64,000 bases of DNA from Rhodobacteraceae bacterium CCMM004 (GCA_004005435.1 RZWH01000006.1:165636-229635); one strand, 5' to 3'; numbered from the stretch's first letter, positions 24,805 through 33,886 are shown. The notes: a model not told the origin generated them from the sequence alone. Program-made: numbers and translations.

Positions 24805-25767
24805 TCAGGCTGGGACGCGCAGGACGCGCGGCACCTTGAACTCGACCGACTCCACCGCCGTCGTCACCTCTTCGACCGTCACGTCGAAGCGGGCGCGGAA
24901 GGCGTCGATCACCTCGTCCACGAGGACTTCGGGCGCCGAGGCCCCGGCTGTGACGCCGACCGAGGCGATGCCTTCCAACGCGCGCCAATCGATCTCGGAC
25001 GCCCTCTGCACCAGTTGCGCATAGGCGCAGCCCGCGCGCGCGCCCACCTCCACCAGCCGCTTGGAGTTGGACGAGTTCGGGGCCCCCACCACCAGCAGGG
25101 CATCCGCCTTGGGCGCCATCGCCTTCACCGCCTCCTGGCGGTTGGTGGTGGCATAGCAGATGTCCTCCTTATGGGGTCCCACGATGGCGGGGAACCTTGC
25201 CTTGAGCGCAGCGACGATGTCGGCGGTGTCGTCGACGCTGAGCGTGGTTTGAGTGATGAAGGCGAGCTTCTCCGCGTCGCGGGGGGCCAATGCCGCGACG
25301 TCGGCCACCGTCTCCACGAGCAGGACCTCGCCTTCGGGGAGCTGGCCCATGGTCCCCAGGGTCTCGGGGTGTCCGGCATGGCCGATCATGACCATCTGAA
25401 GGCCGTTCGCGTGGTGCCGCTCGGCCTCGATATGCACCTTGGAGACCAGGGGGCAGGTCGCGTCGACGAACACCAGCTCGCGCCGCCGTGCCTCGGCCGG
25501 CACCGCCTTGGGCACGCCATGGGCGGAAAAGATCACCGGGCGGTCGTCGGGGGCCTCGTCCAGCTCTTCGACGAACACGGCGCCCTTGGCCCGCAGGCCG
25601 TCGACCACATAGCGGTTGTGGACGATCTCGTGCCGGACATAGACCGGAGCGCCCCATTTTTCGAGCGCCATCTCCACAATCTTGATCGCCCGGTCGACGC
25701 CGGCGCAGAACCCGCGGGGCGCGGCGAGGTAGAGGGTCAGGGGCGGCTTGGTCGCGGACGGGGACAT
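24805..25767 (-). CDS. ispH: 4-hydroxy-3-methylbut-2-enyl diphosphate reductase
   Basis: IspH (LytB) reduces HMBPP to IPP and DMAPP in the last step of the MEP isoprenoid pathway. The 320-residue protein has the three iron-sulfur cysteines in [10 protein letters not shown] (near residue 21), [12 protein letters not shown] (near 105) and [11 protein letters not shown] (near 202). It also has the conserved GHPE, TTLS and SNSKRLVEV blocks. The ATG at 25765-25767 gives the usual N-terminus. The gene is divergent from the cytochrome c gene across a 140-bp region. Confidence 0.96.
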   Translation of the reverse strand: MSPSATKPPLTLYLAAPRGFCAGVDRAIKIVEMALEKWGAPVYVRHEIVHNRYVVDGLRAKGAVFVEELDEAPDDRPVIFSAHGVPKAVPAEARRRELVFVDATCPLVSKVHIEAERHHANGLQMVMIGHAGHPETLGTMGQLPEGEVLLVETVADVAALAPRDAEKLAFITQTTLSVDDTADIVAALKARFPAIVGPHKEDICYATTNRQEAVKAMAPKADALLVVGAPNSSNSKRLVEVGARAGCAYAQLVQRASEIDWRALEGIASVGVTAGASAPEVLVDEVIDAFRARFDVTVEEVTTAVESVEFKVPRVLRVPA

Positions 25768-25907
25768 GGACGGGCTCCGGGCGGGGTCGCGTCCCAGAGG
25801 TAGGCGGTCGGCGCGCCGCCGTCCACCCTCGGGCCCCGCGCCCTCTTGACCCTCCCGCGCGGGAAGCGACCACATGCCGATGCGACGGACCGACAAAGGA
25901 GGACGCG

Positions 25908-26375
25908 ATGAACGTGCGATGGCTGGGCGCGGCGGCGCTGGCGGGTGCCGTAGCGGTGGCAGGCGGGCTGTGGCTCTCTGGGCAGGACGCGCGGGCGGCC
26001 GGACTCTTTCCCTACCGGGACGCGGCGGCGGTGGCTCGCGGGGCCGAGGTCTATGCTGAGTATTGCGCCAGTTGCCACGGCGCCGACCTGGAGGGTGAAC
26101 CGAACTGGCGCGACCGCAACCCGGACGGCACGATGCCGGCCCCGCCTCACGACGAGACCGGCCACACCTGGCACCACCCCGACGTGCAGCTCTTTGCGAT
26201 CACCAAGCAGGGGATCGAGGCGATCGTGGGCGGGGATTATCGCAGCTCCATGATCGGTTTCGGCGACGTTCTGAGCGACACCGAGATCCTGGAGGTTCTG
26301 GGTTATATCAAGAGCACCTGGCCCGAAGAGATCCAAGAGCGGCACGACGCTCTGAACCGCGCGACCGCGCCGTAG
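25908..26375 (+). CDS. Class I c-type cytochrome
   Basis: A 155-residue periplasmic cytochrome c. The signal peptide runs to about residue 30 (likely cleavage after QDARA). The haem site is C53-A-S-C56-H57. The distal Met is probably M116 in [10 protein letters not shown], with M77 an alternative. The C-terminus has [13 protein letters not shown], the typical last helix. The single-haem, about 100-residue mature form suggests a small electron carrier. The partner enzyme is not adjacent. The ribosome site AAAGGAGG sits 5-12 bp before the ATG. A TTGACC box and a 12-bp palindrome (25853-25864) lie upstream and may be promoter elements. Confidence 0.88.
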   Translation: MNVRWLGAAALAGAVAVAGGLWLSGQDARAAGLFPYRDAAAVARGAEVYAEYCASCHGADLEGEPNWRDRNPDGTMPAPPHDETGHTWHHPDVQLFAITKQGIEAIVGGDYRSSMIGFGDVLSDTEILEVLGYIKSTWPEEIQERHDALNRATAP

Positions 26376-26414
26376 GCTCCGACAGTGGCGTGGGCCTGCG
26401 AGCCCACCCCGCGA

Positions 26415-26533
26415 GGGTGGGTCAGGGGCGCGCGCGGCGACCATGCCGGACCGTGGGCGGGAGTTGGCCGTGACAGGATCCGCTGAGAGAGTGAAGCGCG
26501 GCGCCGCCCCGTGGGCGCGGGACCGCGGTGCCC
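26415..26533. repeat. 125-bp inverted-end element, degenerate copy E
   Basis: The left end reads GGGTGGGTCAGGGGCG, the right end GCGGGACCGCGGTGCCC, and the internal core GAAGCGCGGCGCCGCCCC. The ends match the family consensus only partly. The same left-end variant (GGGTGGGTC) is seen at 44038, which supports membership. Confidence 0.4.
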
Positions 26534-26605
26534 AGCGTGCCGCCGGGCGGGGCGTGGGGGTTGAGCGAGCCGCGACTGGGGGTGAACCTCCCTTGCCGAG
26601 ACAGC

Positions 26606-26732
26606 GGGCAGCGCCTTTCCGCCGGGGCGCTGTCGAGCGGCGCGCGGCGGTCGAGAGAGCCCGCAAGGTCGCGATGACGGCACCGGTCATGGCCAAAAAA
26701 CGCCGCCGCGGGCGTGCGGGACGGCGCTGACC
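26606..26732. repeat. 125-bp inverted-end element, copy D
   Basis: The left end GGGCAGCGCCTTTCCGCC at 26606-26623 is close to the reverse complement of the right end TGCGGGACGGCGCTGACC at 26715-26732. The internal core near 26690 (GGCCAAAAAACGCCGCC) is a diverged form of the family core. Length is 127 bp. It lies 372-374 bp before copy A. Confidence 0.65.
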
Positions 26733-26785
26733 GGGCGGGGGTCGGACGGCGCAGGGGTCCAAATGCTGGGCGGTGAGGTTGTGGG

Positions 26786-26900
26786 GCCGCGGCCGGAAAC
26801 TGACTGAGACAGACGTCCGCTGAGCGACAGGCACGGCGCTGTTCGGTGGCAACGTGGGAAGCGTGCCGCCCCCGGAAGAGTTGCACGCCGCTGCCCGGGG
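26786..26900. repeat. 125-bp inverted-end element, degenerate copy H
   Basis: The right end CACGCCGCTGCCCGG at about 26884 and the internal GGGAAGCGTGCCGCCCCC near 26858 match the family. The left end is not clear, so the boundary is approximate. It occupies the same position relative to copy A as copy E does to copy D. Confidence 0.35.
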
Positions 26901-26977
26901 TGCCGCCGTGCGGACTGGCTGGGCCGCGGGATGCGCTGGGGCTTCACGGGGTCGAACCTCCCCATCGAGAGCGAAGG

Positions 26978-27106
26978 GGGCAGCGCCGTCCCGCCGGGGC
27001 ATGGGCGAGCGGCGCGGTGCGGTCCCCTCAGCAGCCTCCAGGGTCGGAGCGGCGGCGCCATCCTCGCTAGACGCGCCGCTCCCAGGGATGCGGGACGGCA
27101 CTGCCC
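26978..27106. repeat. 125-bp inverted-end element, copy A
   Basis: The left end GGGCAGCGCCGTCCCGCC at 26978-26995 is inverted at the right as TGCGGGACGGCACTGCCC at 27089-27106 (16 of 18 positions pair). The internal core CATCCTCGCTAGACGCGCC at about 27058-27076 is shared with copies B, C, F and G. Length is 129 bp. Confidence 0.75.
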
Positions 27107-27248
27107 GGCGGGACGGCGTCAGAGCCGGAGCGGCGATGATCGGTGTCGGGTCGGGGATGCGCAGGAGAGGGACTGCGTCGGGCTGGCGGCGGGGTGCGTG
27201 CCTCGGCGCGGGTGCGGGGGGCGTCCCGCCGCCCCAAGGCGGCCCGCA

Positions 27249-27692
27249 TCATCCGCCCGAAACCGAGGCGGTCAAGAGGGCCAGCGCCAGGTAGCGGCCG
27301 GTCTTGGCCACCGCGACGAGCGCGAGGAAGACGGCGAAGGGGGTGCGCATGACGCCCGCCACCACGGTCAGGCCGTCGCCGAAGGGCGCCCAGCTCAAGA
27401 GCAGGCTCCACACCCCCCAACGGCGGAACCACGCCTGCGACCGGTCGAGCTGGGCCTCGGTCAGGGGGAACCAGCGGCGGTGCCGGAACCGCTCGAGTCC
27501 CGCGCCGAGGGCGTAGTTGACGCAAGAGCCCAGCGTGTTGCCGATGCTGGCCACGGCGATGAGCCACCACAGCGGCACTTCGCCGGCGATCTGGATCGCG
27601 GCAAAGACGATTTCGGATTGGAACGGCAGGATCGTCGCCGCGCCAAAGGCGGCGGCGAACATGGCCAGCAGTGCGCCGGGCCCATCCCCCAT
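27249..27692 (-). CDS. YqaA family membrane protein (DedA/SNARE-associated superfamily)
   Basis: A 147-residue membrane protein with the YqaA layout. FAAAFGAATILPFQSEIVFAA opens the first re-entrant region, IAVASIGNTLGSCVNYALGAG carries the glycine-rich G-N-x-x-G motif, and WAPFGDGLTVVAGVMRTPF is the second conserved region. The family is related to DedA lipid scramblases and flippases. A transport or lipid role is inferred. It begins 19 bp after the NYN-protein gene on the same strand, so the two probably form an operon. Confidence 0.85.
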   Translation of the reverse strand: MGDGPGALLAMFAAAFGAATILPFQSEIVFAAIQIAGEVPLWWLIAVASIGNTLGSCVNYALGAGLERFRHRRWFPLTEAQLDRSQAWFRRWGVWSLLLSWAPFGDGLTVVAGVMRTPFAVFLALVAVAKTGRYLALALLTASVSGG

Positions 27693-27711
27693 CGGTGGGC
27701 CCGGCCCCCGA

Positions 27712-28308
27712 TCAGCTTCCTGCGGCGCGGACGTCCTCGCGGTCGCGCTCGCGCGCGGACTGGGTGCGCGTCGAGTCCTCGCGCGGCGGCCGTCCGATGA
27801 CCTCCTTCAACTCTTCGAGTTCGATGAAGTTGTCGGCCTGGCGGCGCAGTTCGTCGGCGATCATCGGCGGCTGGCTGCGGATGGTCGACACCACCGACAC
27901 CCGGACGCCGGCGCGTTGCAACGCCTCGACCAGGGGCCGGAAGTCGCCGTCGCCGGAGAACAGCACGATGTGGTCGACCCGGGGCGCCAGCTCCATGGCA
28001 TCGACGCAGAGTTCGATGTCCATGTTGCCCTTGACCTTACGGCGGCCCTGGTTGTCGGTGTATTCCTTGGCCGGCTTGGTGACCATGGAAAAGCCGTTGT
28101 AGTGCAGCCAGTCCACCAGCGGACGGATCGGGGAGTAGTCGTCGTTTTCCAGCAAAGCGGTGTAGTAGAACGCCCGCAAGAGCTTGCCCCGGCGCATGAA
28201 CTCTTGTCTGAGGAGTTTATAATCGATGTCGAACCCGAGCGCTTTGGCCGCGGCGTACAGGTTCGACCCGTCTATGAACAGCGCAAGCCGTTCGTCCCGG
28301 TAGAACAT
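27712..28308 (-). CDS. NYN-domain protein (LabA/DUF88 family putative RNase)
   Basis: A 198-residue protein with a PIN-like NYN fold. LALFIDGSNLYAAAK near the start carries Asp13 and Asn16. GNMDIELCVDAME and VLFSGDGDFRPLVEAL supply the other acidic residues of the metal site. The C-terminal 25 residues are polar and charged. The family includes RNases and LabA regulators; the target RNA is unknown. It is divergent from folK across about 95 bp of relatively AT-rich DNA, where promoters for both are expected. Confidence 0.87.
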   Translation of the reverse strand: MFYRDERLALFIDGSNLYAAAKALGFDIDYKLLRQEFMRRGKLLRAFYYTALLENDDYSPIRPLVDWLHYNGFSMVTKPAKEYTDNQGRRKVKGNMDIELCVDAMELAPRVDHIVLFSGDGDFRPLVEALQRAGVRVSVVSTIRSQPPMIADELRRQADNFIELEELKEVIGRPPREDSTRTQSARERDREDVRAAGS

Positions 28309-28403
28309 GGAAAATCGTTCCTTTCAATTCTCTGTCGCCGAAACCCGTGAGTGAGCGGGAAAAATCAACGGCGCACGCCCCAATTAACTAGGACTTTTTT
28401 TCT

Positions 28404-28994
28404 ATGGCGCAATATCGGACTGAACCGGTGCCCCCACGTGAAGTGTTCATCGCTTTGGGTGGCAATGCAACGATTCAAGGCACAACTCTGACAGAGGTGC
28501 TGAATTCCGCTGTAACTGCGCTGGATTGCGCCGACCTGCGGCTGGTCGCCGCATCCAGGTTGTATCGCACCCCGGCCTTTCCCGCGGGCAGCGGTCCCGA
28601 CTACGTCAACGGCGCGGCGCGGTTCGCGACGACGGTGTCGCCGCAGGCGGTTCTGGACCGGCTGCACGAGGTCGAGGCGCGGTTCTGGCGGCGGCGCGAC
28701 CAGCGATGGGGCGCGCGCACGCTGGACCTGGACCTGCTGGCGGTGGGCGACGCGGTGATCCCGGATCGCGCGACCTACGACCGCTGGCGCGCCCTGCCGC
28801 CCGACCGCCAGGCCGCCGAGGCGCCCGACCGGTTGATCCTGCCGCACCCGCGGATGCAGGACCGCGCCTTCGTCCTCGTGCCCCTGGCCGAGATCGCGCC
28901 GGACTGGACCCACCCGGTGGACGGACGCACCCCGGGGCAGATGCTGGCGGCGCTGCCCGAGGACGCCACCGAAGGGATCCGGCCGCTGCCCTGA
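28404..28994 (+). CDS. folK: 2-amino-4-hydroxy-6-hydroxymethyldihydropteridine diphosphokinase
   Basis: FolK transfers pyrophosphate from ATP to the pterin, preparing it for joining to p-aminobenzoate in folate synthesis. The 196-residue protein has EVFIALGGNA near the start, the GARTLDLDLLAVGDAVI motif (pterin and magnesium binding), and the LPHPRMQDRAFVLVPLAEIAP motif. It is somewhat longer than E. coli FolK (about 160). The upstream region carries a T-run just before the ATG. The rpoZ gene follows with its own promoter. Confidence 0.94.
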   Translation: MAQYRTEPVPPREVFIALGGNATIQGTTLTEVLNSAVTALDCADLRLVAASRLYRTPAFPAGSGPDYVNGAARFATTVSPQAVLDRLHEVEARFWRRRDQRWGARTLDLDLLAVGDAVIPDRATYDRWRALPPDRQAAEAPDRLILPHPRMQDRAFVLVPLAEIAPDWTHPVDGRTPGQMLAALPEDATEGIRPLP

Positions 28995-29002
28995 CTTTCA
29001 CC

Positions 29003-29031
29003 TTGTCAAGCCCTTTTGGGCGGCTTAAATA
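29003..29031 (+). promoter_or_regulatory. Sigma-70 type promoter of rpoZ-rsh
   Basis: A -35 box TTGTCA at 29003-29008 and a -10 box TAAATA at 29026-29031 are separated by exactly 17 bp. The ATG of rpoZ is 34 bp beyond the -10 box. The spacer contains a small palindrome, GCCCTTTTGGGC. It is the best promoter by eye in this GC-rich window. Confidence 0.65.
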
Positions 29032-29064
29032 CTGGGTTTCCGGCCCCCGATATTGGAGTGTCCC

Positions 29065-29418
29065 ATGGCCCGCGTGACGGTCGAAGATTGCGTCGATAAG
29101 GTTCCCAACCGATTTGAGCTGGTCATGCTGGCTGCGCACCGGGCGCGCGAGATCACGGCGGGGTCGCCGCCGACGGTCGACCGCGACAACGACAAGAACC
29201 CGGTCGTGTCGCTGCGCGAGATCGCCGAAGAGACCCAACTGGCCGACGATCTGCGCGAGCGGATGATCGAGAGCCACCAGACCCAGATCGAGGTGGACGA
29301 GCCCGAGGACGACGATATGGCGCTCCTCATGGGCGCCGAGCAGGACAAGCCGACGGACGACGACATGTCCGAAGAAAAGCTCTTGCGCCAACTGATGCAG
29401 GCCCAGGGTCAGCCCTGA
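29065..29418 (+). CDS. rpoZ: DNA-directed RNA polymerase omega subunit
   Basis: Omega stabilises the beta' subunit and mediates some ppGpp effects. The 117-residue protein begins [20 protein letters not shown] and continues [13 protein letters not shown], the conserved omega N-terminus. A variable acidic C-terminal half follows ([12 protein letters not shown]), as is usual in alphaproteobacteria. I chose the ATG at 29065 because it gives the canonical start; codons upstream are not family-like. It lies 28 bp before the ppGpp synthetase gene, a pairing conserved across many proteobacteria. Confidence 0.96.
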   Translation: MARVTVEDCVDKVPNRFELVMLAAHRAREITAGSPPTVDRDNDKNPVVSLREIAEETQLADDLRERMIESHQTQIEVDEPEDDDMALLMGAEQDKPTDDDMSEEKLLRQLMQAQGQP

Positions 29419-29446
29419 GGCCACGACCCGGCGGGGAACGGGCGGG

Positions 29447-31579
29447 ATGGACGATCTCGACAAATTGCTCGCCCGGGTCCGCAGCTACAACCCGCACACC
29501 GACGCTGACCTGATTGCGCGCGCCTTCGACTACGGGCGCGCGATGCATGAGGGCCAGTTCCGCCGCTCAGGCGAGCCCTATTTCACGCATCCCATGGCGG
29601 TCGCGGGGATCCTGTCCGAGCAACAGCTCGACGATTCCACGCTGGTGACCGCGCTTCTGCACGACACCATTGAGGATACTAAGTCCACCTATGGCGAAAT
29701 CGCGCGCCGCTTTGGCAGCGAGGTCGCGGAACTGGTGGACGGGGTGACCAAGCTCACCAATCTGCAACTCTCCTCGACCGAGACCAAGCAGGCCGAGAAC
29801 TTTCGCAAGCTGTTCATGGCGATGGCCAAGGACATGCGGGTGATCCTGGTCAAGCTCGCCGACCGTCTGCACAACATGCGCACGATCAAGGCGATGAGCG
29901 AGGACAAGCAGCACAAGAAGGCGCGCGAGACGATGGACATCTATGCCCCGCTCGCCGGGCGCATGGGGATGCAGTCGATCCGCGAAGAGCTGGAGGACCT
30001 CGCCTTTCACGTGCTGAACCCCGACGGGCGGTCGTCGATCATGCGCCGCTTCATCACCCTTCAGCGCGAATCGGGCGACGTGATCGACAAGATCACCGGC
30101 GATATCCGGGCGGTGCTGGATCGGGCGGGCATCGCCGCCGAGGTACAGGGCCGCGCCAAGAAGCCGTTCTCGATCTGGCGCAAGATGGAGGAAAAGGAGA
30201 TCGGGTTTTCCCGCCTCTCCGACATCTACGGGTTCCGGGTTGTCTGCGAGACCGAGGCCGAATGCTATGCCATCCTCGGGGCGATCCACCAGCGCTGGCG
30301 CGCGGTGCCGGGCCGCTTCAAGGACTATATCAGCCAGCCCAAGTCCAACGGCTATCGCTCGATCCACACCACCGTGTCGGGGCGCGATGGCAAGAGGGTG
30401 GAGGTGCAGATCCGCACCCGCCAGATGCACGAGGTGGCCGAGACCGGCGTGGCCGCGCATTGGAGCTATCGCGACGGTCAGCGGGTCCACAACCCCTTTG
30501 CCGTCGACCCGGCCAAGTGGATCGCGTCGCTCACCGAACGCTTCGACAGCGCCGAGGACCACGCCGAGTTCCTCGAAGCCGTGAAGCTGGAGATGTATCA
30601 GGACCAGGTCTTCTGCTTCACGCCCAAGGGTGAGGTGGTCAAGCTGCCCAAGGGCGCGACGCCACTGGACTTCGCCTACGCGATCCACACCCGGATCGGC
30701 GACAGTTGCGTCGGGGCCAAGGTCGATCACATCCGCGTGCCGCTCTGGACCCGGCTCAAGAACGGCCAGTCGGTCGAGATCGTCACCGCCGAGGGGCAGC
30801 GGCCGCAGGCTACCTGGATCGACATCGCCGTTACCGGTCGCGCCAAGACGGCGATCCGCAAGTCGCTGCGCGAGGAGGACCGCTCGCGCTTCATCCGCTT
30901 GGGGTTGGAGCTGGCGCGCGTGGCCTTCGACCAGGCGGGCAAGCGGATGTCGGACAAGGCCCTGACCGCGGCCGCCAAACAGCTGGGCCTCAAGGCCTCG
31001 GACGAGTTGCTGGCGCGGCTGGGGGCGGCCGAGATGACCACCCGCGAGGTCATGCGCACGCTCTATCCCGAATTGGCCCATGCGCGCGAAGAAGAGATCG
31101 ATGCCAGCAAGGCGGTCGTCGGTCTGCTGCCGGATCAGGCGTATCACCGGGGCGATTGCTGTCAGCCCGTTCCGGGCGAGCGAATCGTCGGCATCACCGA
31201 CCGGGGCAAGGGCGTGCGCGTCCACGCCATCGACTGCGACGCTCTGGTCGATGTCGAGGATCATCCCGAGCGCTGGGTCGACATCGCCTGGCATGCCGGC
31301 ACGCATCCGCCGATCCACAGCGTCAGCTTCGATCTGACTATGGCCAACGGCGCAGGCGTCCTGGGCCGCATCTGCACCTTGATCGGCGAGCAGAAGGCCA
31401 ACATCTCGGATCTGCGGATAATCGACAAAAAACCGGATTTTTGGCGCCTTATCATCGACGTGGATTTGCGCGACATCGAACATCTGCATACGTTGCGTCT
31501 GGCGCTGGAGGCCGACAGCGACGTCGCGACGGTTGACAGATACCGCGCGCCGGCCAGAGGTCGGCAGGCAGCGGAGTGA
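29447..31579 (+). CDS. rsh: Bifunctional (p)ppGpp synthetase/hydrolase (RSH)
   Basis: The enzyme makes and degrades the stringent-response alarmone (p)ppGpp. The 710-residue protein has the domains in order. The HD hydrolase carries FTHPMAVAGIL and H72-D73 in TALLHDTIEDT, so it is likely active. The synthetase carries IYGFRVV and, at about residue 288, RFKD, the basic R-x-K-D form of bifunctional enzymes rather than the acidic form of RelA, followed by SNGYRSIHTTV. TGS (VFCFTPKGEVVKLPKGATPLDFAYAI), linker and C-terminal ACT domains follow. It is the only RSH in this window and probably the main one. Confidence 0.95.
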   Translation: MDDLDKLLARVRSYNPHTDADLIARAFDYGRAMHEGQFRRSGEPYFTHPMAVAGILSEQQLDDSTLVTALLHDTIEDTKSTYGEIARRFGSEVAELVDGVTKLTNLQLSSTETKQAENFRKLFMAMAKDMRVILVKLADRLHNMRTIKAMSEDKQHKKARETMDIYAPLAGRMGMQSIREELEDLAFHVLNPDGRSSIMRRFITLQRESGDVIDKITGDIRAVLDRAGIAAEVQGRAKKPFSIWRKMEEKEIGFSRLSDIYGFRVVCETEAECYAILGAIHQRWRAVPGRFKDYISQPKSNGYRSIHTTVSGRDGKRVEVQIRTRQMHEVAETGVAAHWSYRDGQRVHNPFAVDPAKWIASLTERFDSAEDHAEFLEAVKLEMYQDQVFCFTPKGEVVKLPKGATPLDFAYAIHTRIGDSCVGAKVDHIRVPLWTRLKNGQSVEIVTAEGQRPQATWIDIAVTGRAKTAIRKSLREEDRSRFIRLGLELARVAFDQAGKRMSDKALTAAAKQLGLKASDELLARLGAAEMTTREVMRTLYPELAHAREEEIDASKAVVGLLPDQAYHRGDCCQPVPGERIVGITDRGKGVRVHAIDCDALVDVEDHPERWVDIAWHAGTHPPIHSVSFDLTMANGAGVLGRICTLIGEQKANISDLRIIDKKPDFWRLIIDVDLRDIEHLHTLRLALEADSDVATVDRYRAPARGRQAAE

Positions 31580-31591
31580 GGTGGGGAAACG

Positions 31592-32266
31592 GTGTTCAAG
31601 CGGCGGACGCAACGCCCGGTTGTGGCGCGGATGGCGCGCTGGTTCTGGCCCCGGGGCGGCTGGGCCCGTGCGCTACGATATATGGCCTATCGCCTGCGCC
31701 GCCTGCCCGATCCCGCGCACAAGATCAGCCGGGGCATCGCCGCGGGCGTCTTTACCAGCTTCACCCCCCTTTTCGGACTGCATTTTCTGATCGCCGCCGG
31801 GTTGGCCTGGCTGATGCGGGGCAACGTCCTGGCGGCGCTGCTGGCCACCTTCGTCGGCAATCCGCTCACGTTTCCGGTGATCGCCGGGGTGTCGGTCGAA
31901 CTGGGCTCGCGCATCCTGGGCATGGATCACGGGCTGCCGCTGCATCAGACATTCGCGGCGTTCAGCCAGGTGTCGGTCGAGCTGTGGTTCAATCTCAAGG
32001 CGATGTTCACCGATTCGCATACCGACTGGGTGCGCTTCGGCCACTTCATGGGGTACGTGTTCCTGCCCTATCTGGTGGGCGGCTTGATCCCGGGGATCGT
32101 CGCCGCCTGCCTGGCCTATGTGGCATCGCGCCCGATCATCGGCGCGTATCAGAAGGCACGCATCAAACGGCTGAAGAATCGCTTCGCCAAGCGGCGGGCG
32201 GGCCAACCTGCGCCGCGCCCTTCCGGCGTGGCCAAACCGGCAGGAGGAGGCGGCGGGCATGGCTGA
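31592..32266 (+). CDS. DUF2062 domain membrane protein
   Basis: A 224-residue protein with the DUF2062 pattern: [36 protein letters not shown] at about residues 44-79, then [16 protein letters not shown], plus a final pair of helices ([22 protein letters not shown]). The C-terminus is basic. Function is unknown. Its fixed place between rsh and pdxJ in Rhodobacterales suggests a housekeeping role. It overlaps pdxJ by 8 bp. Confidence 0.87.
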   Translation: MFKRRTQRPVVARMARWFWPRGGWARALRYMAYRLRRLPDPAHKISRGIAAGVFTSFTPLFGLHFLIAAGLAWLMRGNVLAALLATFVGNPLTFPVIAGVSVELGSRILGMDHGLPLHQTFAAFSQVSVELWFNLKAMFTDSHTDWVRFGHFMGYVFLPYLVGGLIPGIVAACLAYVASRPIIGAYQKARIKRLKNRFAKRRAGQPAPRPSGVAKPAGGGGGHG

Positions 32267-33008
32267 GACGGAACGGCTGAGGCTGGGGGTCAACATCGAC
32301 CACGTGGCGACGGTGCGCAACGCCCGGGGCGGCGACACGCCAGACCCCCTGCGCGCCGCGCGCCTGGCCGAGGAGGCGGGCGCCGACGGCATCACCGCGC
32401 ATCTGCGCGAGGACCGCCGCCACATCTCGGACGCCGACATCGAGGGGCTGATGGCGACCCTCAACGTGCCCTTGAACTTCGAGATGGCGGCGACGGACGA
32501 GATGCAGGCCATCGCGCTGCGCCACCGTCCGCACGCCGTCTGCATCGTGCCAGAGCGGCGGGAGGAGCGCACCACCGAGGGGGGCCTGGAGGTCGCGCGC
32601 GAGGAAAACCGCCTGGCCCACTTCATCGCCCCACTGGCCGAAGCGGGGTGCCGGGTGTCGATCTTCATCGCCGCCGACCGCCGCCAGATCGAGGCGGCGC
32701 ACCGCATCGGCGCCCAGGTGGTCGAGCTGCACACCGGCGCCTATTGCGACGCCCACGCCGAGGGACGGTTTCAGGAGCGGGACGACGAGCTGGAGCGCCT
32801 GCGCGAGATGGCGACCTTCGGCCACTCCTTGGGGCTGGAGGTCCACGCCGGCCATGGCCTGACCTACGAGACGGTGCCGCCGGTCGCCGCCTTCCCCGAG
32901 GTGCGCGAACTGAACATCGGGCACTTCCTCGTGGGCGAGGCGATCTTTCGCGGCCTGACCCCCGCCATCGCCGAGATGCGGCGGCTCATGGACGCCGCCC
33001 GCGGCTGA
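32259..33008 (+). CDS. pdxJ: Pyridoxine 5'-phosphate synthase
   Basis: PdxJ condenses 1-deoxy-xylulose-5-phosphate with 3-amino-2-oxopropyl phosphate to form pyridoxine 5'-phosphate (vitamin B6). The 249-residue TIM-barrel protein contains [17 protein letters not shown] (residues 7-23), [37 protein letters not shown] and [16 protein letters not shown]. These include the catalytic His and Glu residues. Length is normal. It overlaps the DUF2062 gene by 8 bp and is followed by the DUF2383 gene, after which the acpS-lepB-rnc-era run continues. Confidence 0.96.
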   Translation: MAETERLRLGVNIDHVATVRNARGGDTPDPLRAARLAEEAGADGITAHLREDRRHISDADIEGLMATLNVPLNFEMAATDEMQAIALRHRPHAVCIVPERREERTTEGGLEVAREENRLAHFIAPLAEAGCRVSIFIAADRRQIEAAHRIGAQVVELHTGAYCDAHAEGRFQERDDELERLREMATFGHSLGLEVHAGHGLTYETVPPVAAFPEVRELNIGHFLVGEAIFRGLTPAIAEMRRLMDAARG

Positions 33009-33102
33009 TCGCTCCTTCCCCCCTGCGACGGATTGTCCGAAACCTTCCCCCCGGGGGTCCGCGTTGAGGGTGTGAAATCGCCAAGTGCGAAAGGAGTATG
33101 TT

Positions 33103-33534
33103 ATGAGTGAAGAGAAAAAAGTCGAAAAGCTGCACAGCTACCTGGTCGACAGCCGCGACGGCTACGAAGCCGCCGCCGAGCGTCTCGACAACCCCGCGCA
33201 GAAAACGATCCTGGAGCGGCTGAAGGGCGAACGCGCCGAGTTCGCTGCTGCCATCCGCACCGCGTTCTCGCGCAAGGACGTGGACCTTGAGGCTGACGGG
33301 TCGATCCTGGCTTCGATGCACCGCGCCTATCTCGGCGTGAAGGACGCAGTGACCGGAGGCGACGAGCAGCTCTTCGCCGAGATCCTCCGCGGCGAGCTGA
33401 AGCTGCGCGAGGTCTACGACGAGGTGCTCGCCGAGGTGAAGGACCACCGCGACTGGTCGTTCCTCAAGGAGCAACGCGAGACCATCGACCGCGAGATCGC
33501 GCAGATTCAGACGGAGAAGCGCCTGGCGGCGTAA
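33103..33534 (+). CDS. DUF2383/PA2169 family four-helix-bundle protein
   Basis: A 143-residue, highly charged, all-helical protein: EEKKVEKLHSYLVDSRDGYEAA, then KTILERLKGERAEFAAAI, DGSILASMHRAYLGVKDAVTGGD and DRSWFL-like C-terminal helices. Acidic residues on helices could form a ferritin-like bundle, as in the PA2169 family, whose function is unsettled and often stress-linked. The start is the ATG at 33103, 6 bp after the strong AAGGAG site at 33091. It has its own spacing and terminator, so it is a monocistronic insertion between pdxJ and acpS, which are usually adjacent. Confidence 0.85.
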   Translation: MSEEKKVEKLHSYLVDSRDGYEAAAERLDNPAQKTILERLKGERAEFAAAIRTAFSRKDVDLEADGSILASMHRAYLGVKDAVTGGDEQLFAEILRGELKLREVYDEVLAEVKDHRDWSFLKEQRETIDREIAQIQTEKRLAA

Positions 33535-33886
33535 GTCCATTACACAAGAGTTCGATATCGGGCCGCCCCTTTGGGCGGCCCGTCTTCGTATGAGGGCAGG
33601 CCCCCTGCGCAAAGCCGCGCGGCCGCCGACCCGCGGGGTGGCGGTCCTAACCTTCGAGCGGCGCGGTTTATGGCCGCCGTGGTAGCTCTACCTTAGAGTT
33701 CCGCACTGACGTCAGCCAACCGCCGCCCCGGGGGGGCGGGTCGGCGGTCGCGCGGCGGGCTGACGCCCTTGTTCCGCGCGGGGTGGCGCTCCGGCGTGGG
33801 TGCGGGCAGAGGATGGCCCTCGCCCCGTTCTCCCGGCAGCCGCCTCCCACCTTCCCTTGCCGCCCCGGCCGCTCTACACCGGTCGC
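33535..33886. other. Intergenic region between the DUF2383 gene and acpS
   Basis: This 352-bp gap starts with an intrinsic terminator (33560-33581). It also holds CTCTA-CCT-TAGAG (33686-33698), a perfect 10-bp palindrome CTGACGTCAG (33706-33715), and a GC-rich imperfect palindrome near 33722-33750. The palindromes are probably operator-like or promoter-proximal sites for the acpS-lepB-rnc-era message. I see no gene. Confidence 0.5.
33560..33581 (+). terminator. Intrinsic terminator after the DUF2383 gene
   Basis: GGGCCGCCC at 33560-33568 pairs with GGGCGGCCC at 33573-33581 around a four-base loop, followed by GTCTTCGT. The stem is 9 bp and perfect. It lies 26 bp after the stop codon, as expected for an intrinsic terminator in GC-rich DNA. 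Confidence 0.75.

Larger units (their letters stand above)
26376..27248. other. Non-coding region with tandemly duplicated repeat elements
   Basis: This 873-bp gap separates the converging cytochrome c and yqaA genes. I see no gene in it. It is built from at least four copies of the window's 125-bp inverted-end family (about 26415-26533, 26606-26732, 26786-26900 and 26978-27106). The first two copies resemble the last two at an offset of about 372 bp. For example GTGAACCTCCC at 26582 matches TCGAACCTCCC at 26952. The region therefore looks like a diverged segmental duplication. Confidence 0.65.

Noticed and set aside
26376..27248. Several open frames of 60-290 codons in the gap after the cytochrome gene
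   Set aside because: They run through the inverted-end repeats, have no ribosome sites or domains, and are explained by GC content.
33041..33070. GAAAC, 18 bp, then CGTT upstream of the DUF2383 gene, resembling an EcfG stress promoter
   Set aside because: The first box differs from GGAAC and the spacer is longer than usual; too weak to call.
33535..33886. A possible tRNA or small RNA in the gap before acpS
   Set aside because: The GGTAGCTCTA and TTCG pieces do not form a cloverleaf, and no TTCGA T-loop with proper pairing was found.
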